Origin: Nocardioides ganghwensis
Lineage (GTDB): Bacteria; Actinomycetota; Actinomycetes; Propionibacteriales; Nocardioidaceae
Assembly (NCBI RefSeq): GCF_014779655.1
Contig: NZ_JACXYX010000028.1
Location: 1-32,947, forward strand
Reading direction: 5' to 3'
DNA: 32,947 nucleotides
Position 1 is the stretch's first letter. Every line of letters begins with the position of its first letter. Below the pieces are notes generated by a model. It was not told the origin of the DNA. It made no database searches and was given only the letters and a program-made list of their open reading frames with translations. Both the position numbers and the translations under genes were made by a program. This document shows positions 1 to 7,824 of the stretch, piece after piece.

Positions 1-292
1 CAGCGCAGGCCAAATGAGAGCCACACGACCAGCGTGGGCAGCCGCGATGAGAGCGTCAGCCCGGGCGCCTGGACCGAGCCTCGCCAGGCACCGGTCCTGG
101 GTCAATGGAACAAGCAGCCGCGATCAGTGCGGTCGCCGTGATGCATCTGGTGGACCGCGGGCACCGCACAGCTGAGCAGATGCGCGGGCAGTCACGGAGT
201 TCTGTTGGCCCACGCGCTGTCGCGTCCTCCACGACCAGCTGTGACCGGGCGTGTTGCGATGGCGATGCCGCCGATCGGCTACGGTCGCCGTC
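1..292. other. Left edge, no convincing gene
   Basis: Several overlapping open frames exist on both strands, as expected at this GC content. None has a credible ribosome binding site, a recognisable domain or a hydrophobicity pattern. The right part is the 5' region of the small membrane protein starting at 293. No RNA gene or repeat was recognised. Confidence 0.4.
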
Positions 293-481
293 ATGGCATC
301 TCCGGAGGCGAAGTTCGCACCTGTCGGGGCCTTGCGGGGCGGTGTGGCCCTCCTGGTCCTCGGCGCACTGATGGCCTGGGACCCCACCGACTCGGTCCCG
401 GAGTGGGTCTGGCTCGTGACCGTGTCCGTCGGCGCGCTGCTGCTCGCGGTCGCTCTGGGCATCCGGACCCTGCGCACGTAG
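293..481 (+). CDS. Small two-TM membrane protein, unknown function
   Basis: This encodes 62 residues. The ATG at 293 is preferred over an upstream in-frame ATG at 251, because the upstream extension is arginine-rich and unlike a membrane leader. Two hydrophobic stretches are visible, about residues 13-27 (GGVALLVLGALMAW) and 38-58 (WLVTVSVGALLLAVALG), separated by a short acidic loop. The C-terminus is short and basic, so a two-helix hairpin in the cytoplasmic membrane is likely. No Shine-Dalgarno sequence is obvious before the start. The gene converges on etfA with only 37 bp between the stops, so it does not belong to the betaine operons. No family is recognised. It resembles the many uncharacterised actinobacterial mini membrane proteins, and a spurious frame cannot be excluded. 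Confidence 0.5.
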   Translation: MASPEAKFAPVGALRGGVALLVLGALMAWDPTDSVPEWVWLVTVSVGALLLAVALGIRTLRT

Positions 482-518
482 GCGGGGCCCACGACGGATC
501 GGTGCAGCCGAACGCCCC

Positions 519-1499
519 TCAGCCGCGGCGGCGGCGGATCTCGGCGTTGACCGCCGGGATGATCTCGTGCAGGTCGCCGATGACGGCGTGCGTCGCCTTG
601 GTGACCATCGGGGCGTCCGGGTCGGTGTTGATGGCGAGGATGGTCTTGGCGCTGCTGCACCCGGCCCAGTGCTGGATCGCTCCGCTGATGCCGCACGGGA
701 TGTAGAGGTCGGGCGAGATCCGGCTGCCGGTCTGGCCGACCTGCTCGTGGTGCGGACGCCAGCCGAGGGACGTGACCACCCGCGAGACGCCGAGCGAGGC
801 GTCGAGCAGGTCCGCGAGCTCCAGCAGGTCGTCGAAGCCCTCCGCCGACCCGGCACCGCGACCGGCGCCCACGACCACCCGCGCCGACGTCAGCGCACCG
901 GACAGGTCGGGCTCGGGCTCCTCGGTGGACACGACGCGCGCCACGAGGTCGGCGTCGGCCACCGTCGGCGTCTCCACGACCAGCTCCCCCGCGCCCGGTG
1001 CTTCGGCGGGAGCGGCCGCCACGGCGTGGCCGGCGACGGTGAAGATCGCGGGCCGCTGCGCGAGCCGCATCTCCTCCAGCGCGGCGCCACCGACGACCTG
1101 GCGGGTCACGGTGAAGGGTGACAGTCCCTCGAAGGAGACCACGTTGGCCGCCATCGGCAGGGACGTGCGGGCCGCGACGTGGGCGAGCACCTCGTTGCCG
1201 CGGGGCGTGCCCGCGGCCATCACGACGACCGACCCCGCCCGCTCGCGCACCTCGAGCAGGCCCGCCGCCCACGCGGCGCCGCAGAAGGATTCGTACGCCG
1301 GGCCGGTGAGGGCGTGGACGCGACGCACGCCGTAGGACGCGAGGACCCCGACGAGGGCGTCACCGGGCGTGCCGACCAGCACCGCGTCGATCGGGACGCC
1401 GCCGCCGGCCGCGGCGAGGTCGCGGGCGAACGTGACGGCCTCGCGCGAGGTCTCGACCGCCTCGCCGGCCGGCGAGACCTCCACCAGCACCAGGATCAT
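519..1499 (-). CDS. etfA: Electron transfer flavoprotein, alpha subunit
   Basis: This encodes a 326-residue EtfA, the FAD-carrying subunit of the soluble heterodimer that accepts electrons from flavin dehydrogenases. It normally passes them to a membrane ETF:quinone oxidoreductase, which is not in this window. The C-terminal FAD domain is clear: VVGAGRG, then EQVGQTGSRISPDLYIPCGISGAIQHWAG split across about residues 245-280, then AINTDPDAPMV. The N-terminal half (1-180) is the usual alanine-rich EtfA/EtfB fold. The usual Ser-Arg followed by an Asp-Ala-Gly-type stretch reads SRVVTSLGW here, so the Asp is replaced. ATG 1499 overlaps the etfB stop as ATGA, implying translational coupling. It is the last gene of the flavoprotein-etfB-etfA operon, so it probably serves the dimethylglycine/sarcosine dehydrogenase. 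Generic fatty-acid ETF duty is less likely given the linkage. Confidence 0.93.
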   Translation of the reverse strand: MILVLVEVSPAGEAVETSREAVTFARDLAAAGGGVPIDAVLVGTPGDALVGVLASYGVRRVHALTGPAYESFCGAAWAAGLLEVRERAGSVVVMAAGTPRGNEVLAHVAARTSLPMAANVVSFEGLSPFTVTRQVVGGAALEEMRLAQRPAIFTVAGHAVAAAPAEAPGAGELVVETPTVADADLVARVVSTEEPEPDLSGALTSARVVVGAGRGAGSAEGFDDLLELADLLDASLGVSRVVTSLGWRPHHEQVGQTGSRISPDLYIPCGISGAIQHWAGCSSAKTILAINTDPDAPMVTKATHAVIGDLHEIIPAVNAEIRRRRG

Positions 1500-2281
1500 C
1501 TCGCCAGCACCCCCAGCCGCTCGAACAGGTCGACAACCGCGGGCGCGGCGCCTGGCCCCTCGCCCAGCACCTGCACCGTGGACGGCGAGGGCGGCGGGAG
1601 CACGAGTCGTGCGCGGGACGCCCCGACAGGCTCGGCGACCGGCTCCCGCTCCTCGATCGGCACCTTCCTGGCCTTCATCCGCCCGGGGACGGTCGGGTAG
1701 CGCGGCTCGACACCGCCCTCGAGGACGGTGACCACGGCGGGGAGGGGCAGCCGGAAGGTCTCGTGGCCGTCGGGGCCGGAGCCGCCCGCGGTCACCACGC
1801 CGTCGGCCACCGAGACCGTGCTGACGCCGTTGACGACCGGCCAGCCGAGCTCGTACGCGAGCCGGATCCCGACCTGGAAGTCACCGCTGTCGGCGGCGTC
1901 GTTGCCGAGGAGCACGAGGTCGTGCGCGGTGCCGGCGGCGGCGTGGTCGCGGACCACCGCGGCGATCTCGCGCGCCACGTCGGCGGGCCCGTACGCCTGG
2001 GGGTCGGCGAGCACGTGGGTCGCGGCGGTGCACCCGACCGCGAGCGCGGAGCGCAGCTGCTCCACCGCGTCGGCGTCGCCGAGGGTCAGGACGGTCGCAC
2101 CACTCCCCCCTGGGCCCCCGTCCTCGGCGGCGATCCGGACGGCGAGCTCGACCGCGCACTCCTCGTGCGCGCTCGTGGTGAAGCCGGCGAAGCGGCCGTC
2201 CACGCCCTGGCCGTCCTCGGTGAGGACGACCTCGCTGGACGAGTCGACGACGCGCTTCACGCAGACGAGCGGGTTGACCAT
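1496..2281 (-). CDS. etfB: Electron transfer flavoprotein, beta subunit
   Basis: This encodes 261 residues, the usual EtfB length. EtfB binds AMP and forms the heterodimer with EtfA. Family marks are the N-terminal LVCVKRVVDSS, the internal LLGNDAADSGDFQVGIRLA, and the signature region LPAVVTVLEGGVEPRYPTVPG followed by RMKARKVPIE (about residues 177-210). ATG 2281 overlaps the stop of the upstream flavoprotein gene by one base (TGATG), and its own stop overlaps the etfA start. Stoichiometric co-translation of all three proteins is therefore likely. The arrangement resembles ETFs dedicated to methylamine or betaine catabolism. Nothing in the sequence suggests an electron-bifurcating variant, but this cannot be settled by eye. 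Confidence 0.93.
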   Translation of the reverse strand: MVNPLVCVKRVVDSSSEVVLTEDGQGVDGRFAGFTTSAHEECAVELAVRIAAEDGGPGGSGATVLTLGDADAVEQLRSALAVGCTAATHVLADPQAYGPADVAREIAAVVRDHAAAGTAHDLVLLGNDAADSGDFQVGIRLAYELGWPVVNGVSTVSVADGVVTAGGSGPDGHETFRLPLPAVVTVLEGGVEPRYPTVPGRMKARKVPIEEREPVAEPVGASRARLVLPPPSPSTVQVLGEGPGAAPAVVDLFERLGVLAR

Positions 2282-4818
2282 CAGCGAATCCGCTCGTTGG
2301 CGGGGTCGAGGAGCGGGGTGGCATCGATCGAGCCGACGGTCACCGGGTAGAGCTCCTCCATGTAGGACACGGCGAGCTCGTTGCCGATCACGGCCTCCGA
2401 CGGCGGGAGGTAGGCCAACAGGACGTGCTTGCCGAGCGAGGGGGCCGACCCGGCGCTCGTCACGTAGGGGTGGTGGCCGTGGCCGTCGGTGAGGGTGCCG
2501 CCGTCGCGGGTCAGGATCGGCTCTCCGCCGAGCATGTAGCGCTTCGTGCCGGACGCCGAGGTGTGGTCGTCGACGGTGAGGGTGCAGAGCACCGACTGCG
2601 GCTCGGCCGCGCGCTGGGCGAGGTAGGCCTCCTTGCCGACGAAGTCGGCCGCCTTGACCTTGGGTCGCTGCATCCCGGCCTCGACGATGGTCCGCTCGGA
2701 GTCGAGCTCGGCGCCGTAGGCGCGGTAGCCCTTCTCGAGGCGGCCGGTCGTGCCGTAGACGCCGATGCCGGCCGGGACCGCACCGTGGGGTGCACCGGCG
2801 TCGAGCAGCGCGTCCCAGAGCTCCGCCGCGCGGGACATCGGCACGTAGAGCTCCCAGCCGAGCTCGCCGACGTAGGAGATGCGCGAGGCCAGCACGGTGA
2901 TGCCCTTCCCCGATCCCGACGACACCGTGATCTCGCGGCAGGACAGGAAGCCGAAGCCCTCGTCGGAGACGTCGTCGGAGGTCAGGGAGGAGAGGATGTC
3001 GCGGGCGCGGGGGCCCCAGACGCCGATGGTGGAGACGTCGTCGGTGAGGTCGGTCAGCGTGGTGGTGCCGTCCTCGGGCAGGTGCCCGGTGAACCAGGCC
3101 CGGTCGGCCATGCCGTGCGCGCCGCCGGTGACCACCCGGAAGTGGTCGTCACCGAGCCGCATCACGGTCAGGTCGGAGCGGAAGCCGCCCTTGGCGTCGA
3201 GGACGGGCGTGTAGACCACCTTGCCGACCGCGACGTCGCACTGCGCCACGCAGGTCGTCTGGACGACGTCGAGCGCCTCGGGGCCCTCGATGTCGAAGAT
3301 GCAGAACGCCGAGAGGTCGATGACCGCCGCGGCCTCGCGCATCCGGAGGTGCTCGGCGTTGATGATCGGGCTCCACCACCGCGAGTCCCACTCGTGCTCG
3401 CGCGGCATCACCGCGTCGCCGTACTGCTCGAGCAGCGCGGCGTTCGACTCGTACCAGAACGGGCGCTCCCAGCCGGCGGTCTCGAAGAAGACGGCGCCGA
3501 GCTTGGCCTGCGAGTCGTGCATCGGGGCGAGCCGCTGGTCGCGGTCGGACTCGTACTGCTCGGCCGGGTGGACGATGCCGTAGGTCTTGATGAAGGACTC
3601 GGTGGTGCGCAGCCGGGTGTGCTCGCGCCGCTTCTGGTGCTGGTGGAAGCGCGCGATGTCGCTGTGGTGCAGGTCGATCTCGGAGTGGCCGTGGGTCATC
3701 CACTCCGCCACCGCGCGGCCCACGCCGGGGCCTTCCTTGATCCACACCGCAGCGGCGGTCCACAGCCCGGCGACCTCGCTCTCGCCCAGGATCGGGTTGC
3801 CGTCGCAGGTCAGGGAGAGCAGGCCGTTGATCGCGTAGCGCATCTCCGCGCCCTCCGCGCCGAGCAGCTCCGGCATCAGCTCGTAGGCCTGCTCGAGCTG
3901 GGGGTCGAAGTCGTCGGAGGTGAACGGCATCTCGGTCGGTGACAGCTTGGCCTGCTCGATCGAGGGGATGTCCTCGGGCTCGTGGAGGATCGCGCGGTGG
4001 GCGTAGGAGCCGACCTCCATGTCGGCGCCGTGCTGGCGCTCGTAGCAGAAGGTGTCCATGTCGCGGATGATCGGGAAGGAGATCTCGCCCTCCTTCTCGG
4101 CCAGCTGCGGGCACGGCCCCACGCTGATCATCTGGTGCACGGCCGGCGTGAGCGGGATGCTGATGCCGGCCATGTCGCCGAGCTTGGGGCTCCACACGCC
4201 CGCCGCGATGACGACGGTGGGGGTCTCGATGTCGCCGCCGGTCGTGCGCACCCGGGTGATGCGACGGCCGCGGGGGCCGTCCTCGGTGTCGAGGCCGACG
4301 ACCTCCACGGTCGGCACGACGGTCAGCTCACCCGTCGCGAGCGCGCGCTCGCGCATGATCGTGCCGGCGCGCAGCGAGTCCACGACGCCGACGCCGGGCG
4401 TCCAGAACGCTCCGATGAACTGGTCCTCCTCGATGAAGGGGACCCGCTCCTTGACGAAGGCCGGGCTGACCAGCTCGGCCTCGATGCCCCACGCCCGCGC
4501 GCTCGACATGCGGCGCCGCAGCTCCTCCATCCGTTCCTCGGTGCGGGCGATCTCGAATCCGCCGGACCGGGTGAAGACGCCCATCTCCTGGTACTGCGCG
4601 ACCGAGTCGAGGGTGAGGTCGGTGATCTCGCGGGAGTGGTCGACGGTGAAGATGAAGTTGGACGCGTGACCGGTGGACCCGCCCGGGTTGGGCAGCGCCC
4701 CCTTGTCGATCTGCACCACGTCCTTCCACCCGAGCCGGGTGAGGTGGTGCACGAGGCTGTTGCCGACGATGCCGGCTCCGATCACGACGATGCCGGCGGT
4801 CGTGGGGACATCTGCCAT
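2281..4818 (-). CDS. Dimethylglycine/sarcosine dehydrogenase-like flavoprotein with folate-binding GcvT half
   Basis: This encodes 845 residues, the normal length for the dimethylglycine dehydrogenase/oxidase-sarcosine dehydrogenase family. The N-terminal DAO domain (about 8-375) opens with the dinucleotide motif GAGIVG (14-19). GGSTGHASN follows, whose His51 is placed like the covalently flavinylated histidine of the family. A short FAO_M-like linker (about 380-435) leads to a GcvT domain (about 440-730) with RLEKGYRAYGAEL and EAGM, then a GcvT C-terminal barrel. Known relatives oxidise an N-methyl group and pass it as formaldehyde equivalents to THF, giving 5,10-methylene-THF. ATG 4818 has an AGGAG site. 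The adjacent etfBA suggests a dehydrogenase using ETF rather than an O2-dependent oxidase. Dimethylglycine versus sarcosine cannot be decided from sequence. Two regulatory dyads lie upstream. Confidence 0.85.
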   Translation of the reverse strand: MADVPTTAGIVVIGAGIVGNSLVHHLTRLGWKDVVQIDKGALPNPGGSTGHASNFIFTVDHSREITDLTLDSVAQYQEMGVFTRSGGFEIARTEERMEELRRRMSSARAWGIEAELVSPAFVKERVPFIEEDQFIGAFWTPGVGVVDSLRAGTIMRERALATGELTVVPTVEVVGLDTEDGPRGRRITRVRTTGGDIETPTVVIAAGVWSPKLGDMAGISIPLTPAVHQMISVGPCPQLAEKEGEISFPIIRDMDTFCYERQHGADMEVGSYAHRAILHEPEDIPSIEQAKLSPTEMPFTSDDFDPQLEQAYELMPELLGAEGAEMRYAINGLLSLTCDGNPILGESEVAGLWTAAAVWIKEGPGVGRAVAEWMTHGHSEIDLHHSDIARFHQHQKRREHTRLRTTESFIKTYGIVHPAEQYESDRDQRLAPMHDSQAKLGAVFFETAGWERPFWYESNAALLEQYGDAVMPREHEWDSRWWSPIINAEHLRMREAAAVIDLSAFCIFDIEGPEALDVVQTTCVAQCDVAVGKVVYTPVLDAKGGFRSDLTVMRLGDDHFRVVTGGAHGMADRAWFTGHLPEDGTTTLTDLTDDVSTIGVWGPRARDILSSLTSDDVSDEGFGFLSCREITVSSGSGKGITVLASRISYVGELGWELYVPMSRAAELWDALLDAGAPHGAVPAGIGVYGTTGRLEKGYRAYGAELDSERTIVEAGMQRPKVKAADFVGKEAYLAQRAAEPQSVLCTLTVDDHTSASGTKRYMLGGEPILTRDGGTLTDGHGHHPYVTSAGSAPSLGKHVLLAYLPPSEAVIGNELAVSYMEELYPVTVGSIDATPLLDPANERIR

Positions 4819-4854
4819 GGCTGGCTCCTGTGCGGGGGACGGCTCGGATGCGGC

Positions 4855-4890
4855 GTTGCGTATTGTGCAACTTGTTGCGTCATGCGCGAC
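4855..4890. promoter_or_regulatory. Paired 17-bp operator dyads upstream of the flavoprotein-etfBA operon
   Basis: Site 1 at 4855-4871 reads GTTGCG-TATTG-TGCAAC. Site 2 at 4874-4890 reads GTTGCG-TCATG-CGCGAC. Each departs from the GTTGCG-N5-CGCAAC dyad at one position. Their centres are 19 bp apart, the same spacing as in three other promoters of this window. They lie 37-72 bp upstream of the flavoprotein ATG, so they are well placed to control it. Binding by the IclR regulator at 16462-17280 is inferred, because that regulator's own promoter carries the same pair. Confidence 0.75.
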
Positions 4891-4905
4891 ACTCGAAATG
4901 TACGC

Positions 4906-4945
4906 CGCCGCCCCCGCGCACTGTCAAGGGTGCGCGGGGGCGGCG
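4906..4945 (-). terminator. Strong hairpin terminator after the BCCT carrier
   Basis: Perfect 15-bp inverted repeat: CGCCGCCCCCGCGCA at 4906-4920 and its complement at 4931-4945, with a 10-base loop. It sits 40 bp past the stop of the BCCT gene and just before the operators of the flavoprotein operon, so it insulates the two minus-strand units. No clear U-tract is seen, which is common in actinobacteria. Confidence 0.75.
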
Positions 4946-4984
4946 TTCGGGTCGCGCTCCGGTCAGCACCCGGTCAGGACCCGC

Positions 4985-6691
4985 TCAGGACCCCTTCTCC
5001 CCCTCGGGCATCGGGCTGACGTCGTCCGGGTCGGCGCCGAGCGCGGCGAGCGCGACCGAGTGGTTCTCGACCGAGTCGTACTTCTGCGCGTGGAGAACGG
5101 CCTTGCGCACCCGCGACGGGAGCGTCGACTCGTACGGCTCCTCGCGCAGCGACTTCATCAGAGACACGCACATCGCGCAGATCACCAGCATGAACGGGCC
5201 GGCCACGATGATGACCAGCGTCTGCAGGGCGCCCAGTCCTCCGGAGAACAGCAGCACGGCCGCCACCGCGCCCTGCGCGACGCCCCAGAAGATCACGAGC
5301 CAGCGCATCGGCTCCTCCTTGCCGTGCTGGCTGAGCATGCCCATCACGATCGAGGCGGAGTCGGCACCGGTGATGAAGAAGATCGCCACCAGGAAGACGG
5401 CCAGCACGACGGTGACGCTCGCGAGGGGGTACTCGCGCAGCGTCGTGAACAGGGCGCTCTCGGTGCCCTCCTCGGCCAGCACGGCGCCGAGGTCGCGGGC
5501 GCCGGAGAGCTGGAGGTCGAAGGCGGAGCCGGCCAGGATCGAGAACCAGACGAACGAGACCAGGCTCGGCACGAGGATCACGTAGACCACGAACTGGCGG
5601 ATCGTGCGGCCCTTGGAGATGCGCGCGATGAACATGCCGACGAAGGGCGTCCACGAGATCCACCAGGCCCAGTAGAAGATCGTCCAGGCGCTGAGGAACT
5701 CGCTGCCGCCGAACGCGCCGGTGCGGAAGGCCATCGTGGGCAGGTGCGTGAGGTAGCCGCCCAGGGACTCGGTGAAGGTGCTGAGGATGAAGACGGTCGG
5801 GCCGACCACGAAGAGGAAGAAGACCAGCACCACGGCCGCGATGGCGTTGGCGTTGGAGAGCAGCTGCACGCCCTTCTCGATGCCGGTCACCGCGGAGATC
5901 ACGAAGCAGGCGGTGAGGAACCCGATGACGCCCACGGTCAGCCACCGCGAGTCGCCGGTGCCGAAGACGTCGTCGAGACCGCCGGTGATCTGCAGCGCGC
6001 CGAGACCGAGCGAGGTCGCGGAGCCGAAGAGGGTGGCGAAGATGGCGATGATGTCGATGGCCTTGCCGGGGCCCTGCGTGGCGCGTGCGCCCAGGAGCGG
6101 CCCGAAGGCGCCCGAGACCAGGTTGCCGGTGCCCTTGCGGTAGGCGAAGTAGCCGATCGCAAGGCCGATCACGCTGTACATCGCCCACGGGTGGAAGCCC
6201 CAGTGGAAGAAGGCGTACTCCATGGCGACGCGTGCGCTGTCGGGCGTGGACGGGTCACCGCGGCCCGGCGGGATGCTGCTCGCGTCGGTGGCGGTGAGGT
6301 AGGTCAGCGGCTCGGCGACGCCCCAGAACATCAGGCCGATGCCCATGCCGGTCGCGAACATCATCGACACCCAGGAGAACGTCGAGAACTCCGGCTGCGA
6401 GTCGTCGGGGCCGAGCCGGATGTTGCCGTAGCGGGTGACGGCGAGGTAGGCCGAGAACATCAGGAAGAGCGCGCTGACGAGGATGAACAGCCAGCCGAAC
6501 GACCTGGTCAGCCAGCCGAGCACCTCGCCGGTCCCGGTGCCCATCCCCTCGGAGTCGAGGGTGCCCCAGGCGAGGAACGCGATGGCGAGCGCAGCGGCGA
6601 CGCCGAAGGTGATCTTGTCGAGCGGGTACTGGCCGTCCCTGCCGGCCGGCGGGGGCACCAGCGACTCCCCCACGGGTTCCTTGAGCGCCAT
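4985..6691 (-). CDS. BCCT-family transporter, glycine-betaine type
   Basis: This encodes 568 residues from ATG 6691, which has a GGGAGG site. An in-frame upstream start at 6763 would run through the operators and is rejected. The family signature GMGIGLMFWGVAEPLTYL lies in about TM3, and WAWWISWTPFVGMF followed by ARISKGRTIRQF in TM8 and the adjacent loop. About twelve membrane helices are visible. The glycine-rich GMGIGL segment is of the BetP type, which fits sodium-coupled betaine uptake, but substrate assignment from this alone is tentative. The roughly 60-residue hydrophilic C-terminus is short. It has its own promoter with a pair of operator dyads and its own terminator. Genomic context suggests uptake of betaine or dimethylglycine as a nutrient rather than purely for osmoprotection. 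Confidence 0.88.
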   Translation of the reverse strand: MALKEPVGESLVPPPAGRDGQYPLDKITFGVAAALAIAFLAWGTLDSEGMGTGTGEVLGWLTRSFGWLFILVSALFLMFSAYLAVTRYGNIRLGPDDSQPEFSTFSWVSMMFATGMGIGLMFWGVAEPLTYLTATDASSIPPGRGDPSTPDSARVAMEYAFFHWGFHPWAMYSVIGLAIGYFAYRKGTGNLVSGAFGPLLGARATQGPGKAIDIIAIFATLFGSATSLGLGALQITGGLDDVFGTGDSRWLTVGVIGFLTACFVISAVTGIEKGVQLLSNANAIAAVVLVFFLFVVGPTVFILSTFTESLGGYLTHLPTMAFRTGAFGGSEFLSAWTIFYWAWWISWTPFVGMFIARISKGRTIRQFVVYVILVPSLVSFVWFSILAGSAFDLQLSGARDLGAVLAEEGTESALFTTLREYPLASVTVVLAVFLVAIFFITGADSASIVMGMLSQHGKEEPMRWLVIFWGVAQGAVAAVLLFSGGLGALQTLVIIVAGPFMLVICAMCVSLMKSLREEPYESTLPSRVRKAVLHAQKYDSVENHSVALAALGADPDDVSPMPEGEKGS

Positions 6692-6707
6692 GCCGCCTCC
6701 CGATCCC

Positions 6708-6743
6708 GTTGCGCCTGGCGCAACATAGTGCGTGACTTGCAAC
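6708..6743. promoter_or_regulatory. Paired operator dyads upstream of the BCCT carrier
   Basis: The start-proximal site at 6708-6724 is a perfect dyad, GTTGCG-CCTGG-CGCAAC. The distal site at 6727-6743 reads AGTGCG-TGACT-TGCAAC and is weaker. Centre spacing is 19 bp. The pair ends 17 bp from the BCCT start codon, close enough to overlap the transcription start and the ribosome binding site, which would suit repression. Confidence 0.75.
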
Positions 6744-6757
6744 ACGGGTACAGTGCT

Positions 6758-6800
6758 CCGCACCCGGCGCGGGTGTCAAGGACCTCCCGGCCGGGTGCGG
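6758..6800 (-). terminator. Hairpin terminator of the betaine ABC operon
   Basis: Perfect 11-bp inverted repeat: CCGCACCCGGC at 6758-6768 and GCCGGGTGCGG at 6790-6800, with a 21-base loop. It begins about 8 bp past the stop of the binding-protein gene on the minus strand. It also separates that operon from the operators of the BCCT gene. Confidence 0.6.
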
Positions 6801-6808
6801 GCCGTCGC

Positions 6809-7798
6809 TCAGCCCAGCCAGGCGTCGACCTTGTCCTGGTTCTCCTCGATCCACTTCGCGGCTGCGTCCTCGGGCGACATGCCGTCCTCGGCGATGTAGG
6901 CGGCGACGACGTTCTGGTCCTCGTTGGTCCACGTGAAGTTCCGCACCAGGTCGACGGCGGTGGAGTCGGACGCCGCCCACTCGGTGCCGACGATCTTCTT
7001 CAGGTCGGTCTCGGGGTAGTCGCAGGCGACCTCCTGCGGGTCGTCCTGGCACCCCTCCTCGTAGGGAGGCAGGGCGACGCGCTGCATGGCGACCTCGGCG
7101 TTGAAGTACTGCGGCTCGTACCAGTAGCCGATGACCCACTCCTTGTTCTCCTCGGCCTTGCGGAAGGCCTCGATGCTGGCGGCCTCCGAGCCCGAGAAGA
7201 CGACCTTGAAGTCGAGGTCCAGGTTGGACACGATCGCCTCGTCGAACTGGACGTACGACGGGTCGGCGCCGAGGAACTGTCCCTTGCCTCCCGACTCCGA
7301 GGTGGCGAACTCCGAGGCGTACTTGTTGAGGTTCTCCCACTCGAGGATGTCGGGGTGCTCCTCGGCCAGCCACGGCGGGACGAACCAGCCGATGATGCCG
7401 ACGTTGCCCTGCGGGCCGAAGTCCTCCGCGGTCCCGTCACCCTCCTCGGCGAAGAACTTCTTCTCCAGGTCGGGGTGCCCCCAGTCCTCGATGACGACGT
7501 CGACCTCGCCGGTGCCGAAGCCCTGCCAGGAGACGTCCTCCTTGAGCTCCTTGTAGTTGACCGTGCAGCCCAGCTGGTCCTGGGCGACGGTGCCGACGAC
7601 GTAGGCGCTCGCCTCGTAGCCGACCCAGGGGTTGACGGCCATGTTGAGGTCGCCGCACTCGCCCCCGGCGTCGCTCGCGGCCTCCTCGTTGGCCTCGGTC
7701 TGCTCCTCGATGGAGCCCCCGCCGCAGGCGGAGAGCACCACGACGGCGACGGTGGCGAGCGCCCCCAGGCGGGCCGCTCGGCTTCGGTAGTTGCGCAT
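6809..7798 (-). CDS. proX: Glycine betaine ABC transporter, substrate-binding lipoprotein
   Basis: This encodes 329 residues. The leader is typical of a lipoprotein: basic MRNYRSRAARLG, a hydrophobic core, then the lipobox LSAC with Cys25 as the lipid-anchored residue. The mature part matches the OpuAC/ProX fold, with NMAVNPWVGYEASAYV near the N-terminus, then GEVDVVIEDWGH, and WVIGYWYEPQYF later. These aromatic residues are of the kind that cage quaternary amines. The C-terminal segment DAAAKWIEENQDKVDAWL is also typical. ATG 7798 has an AGAAGGAG site. It is the last gene of the ATPase-permease-binding protein operon, 26 bp after the permease, and is followed by a hairpin. Choline or carnitine could also be a ligand, since the aromatic box alone does not discriminate. 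Confidence 0.9.
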   Translation of the reverse strand: MRNYRSRAARLGALATVAVVVLSACGGGSIEEQTEANEEAASDAGGECGDLNMAVNPWVGYEASAYVVGTVAQDQLGCTVNYKELKEDVSWQGFGTGEVDVVIEDWGHPDLEKKFFAEEGDGTAEDFGPQGNVGIIGWFVPPWLAEEHPDILEWENLNKYASEFATSESGGKGQFLGADPSYVQFDEAIVSNLDLDFKVVFSGSEAASIEAFRKAEENKEWVIGYWYEPQYFNAEVAMQRVALPPYEEGCQDDPQEVACDYPETDLKKIVGTEWAASDSTAVDLVRNFTWTNEDQNVVAAYIAEDGMSPEDAAAKWIEENQDKVDAWLG

Positions 7799-7824
7799 GG
7801 TGCTGCTCCTTCTGTGAGGTGGTG

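Noticed and set aside
105..371. Possible 88-codon gene near the left end
   Set aside because: It overlaps the better-supported membrane protein frame, has no ribosome binding site and no recognisable features.
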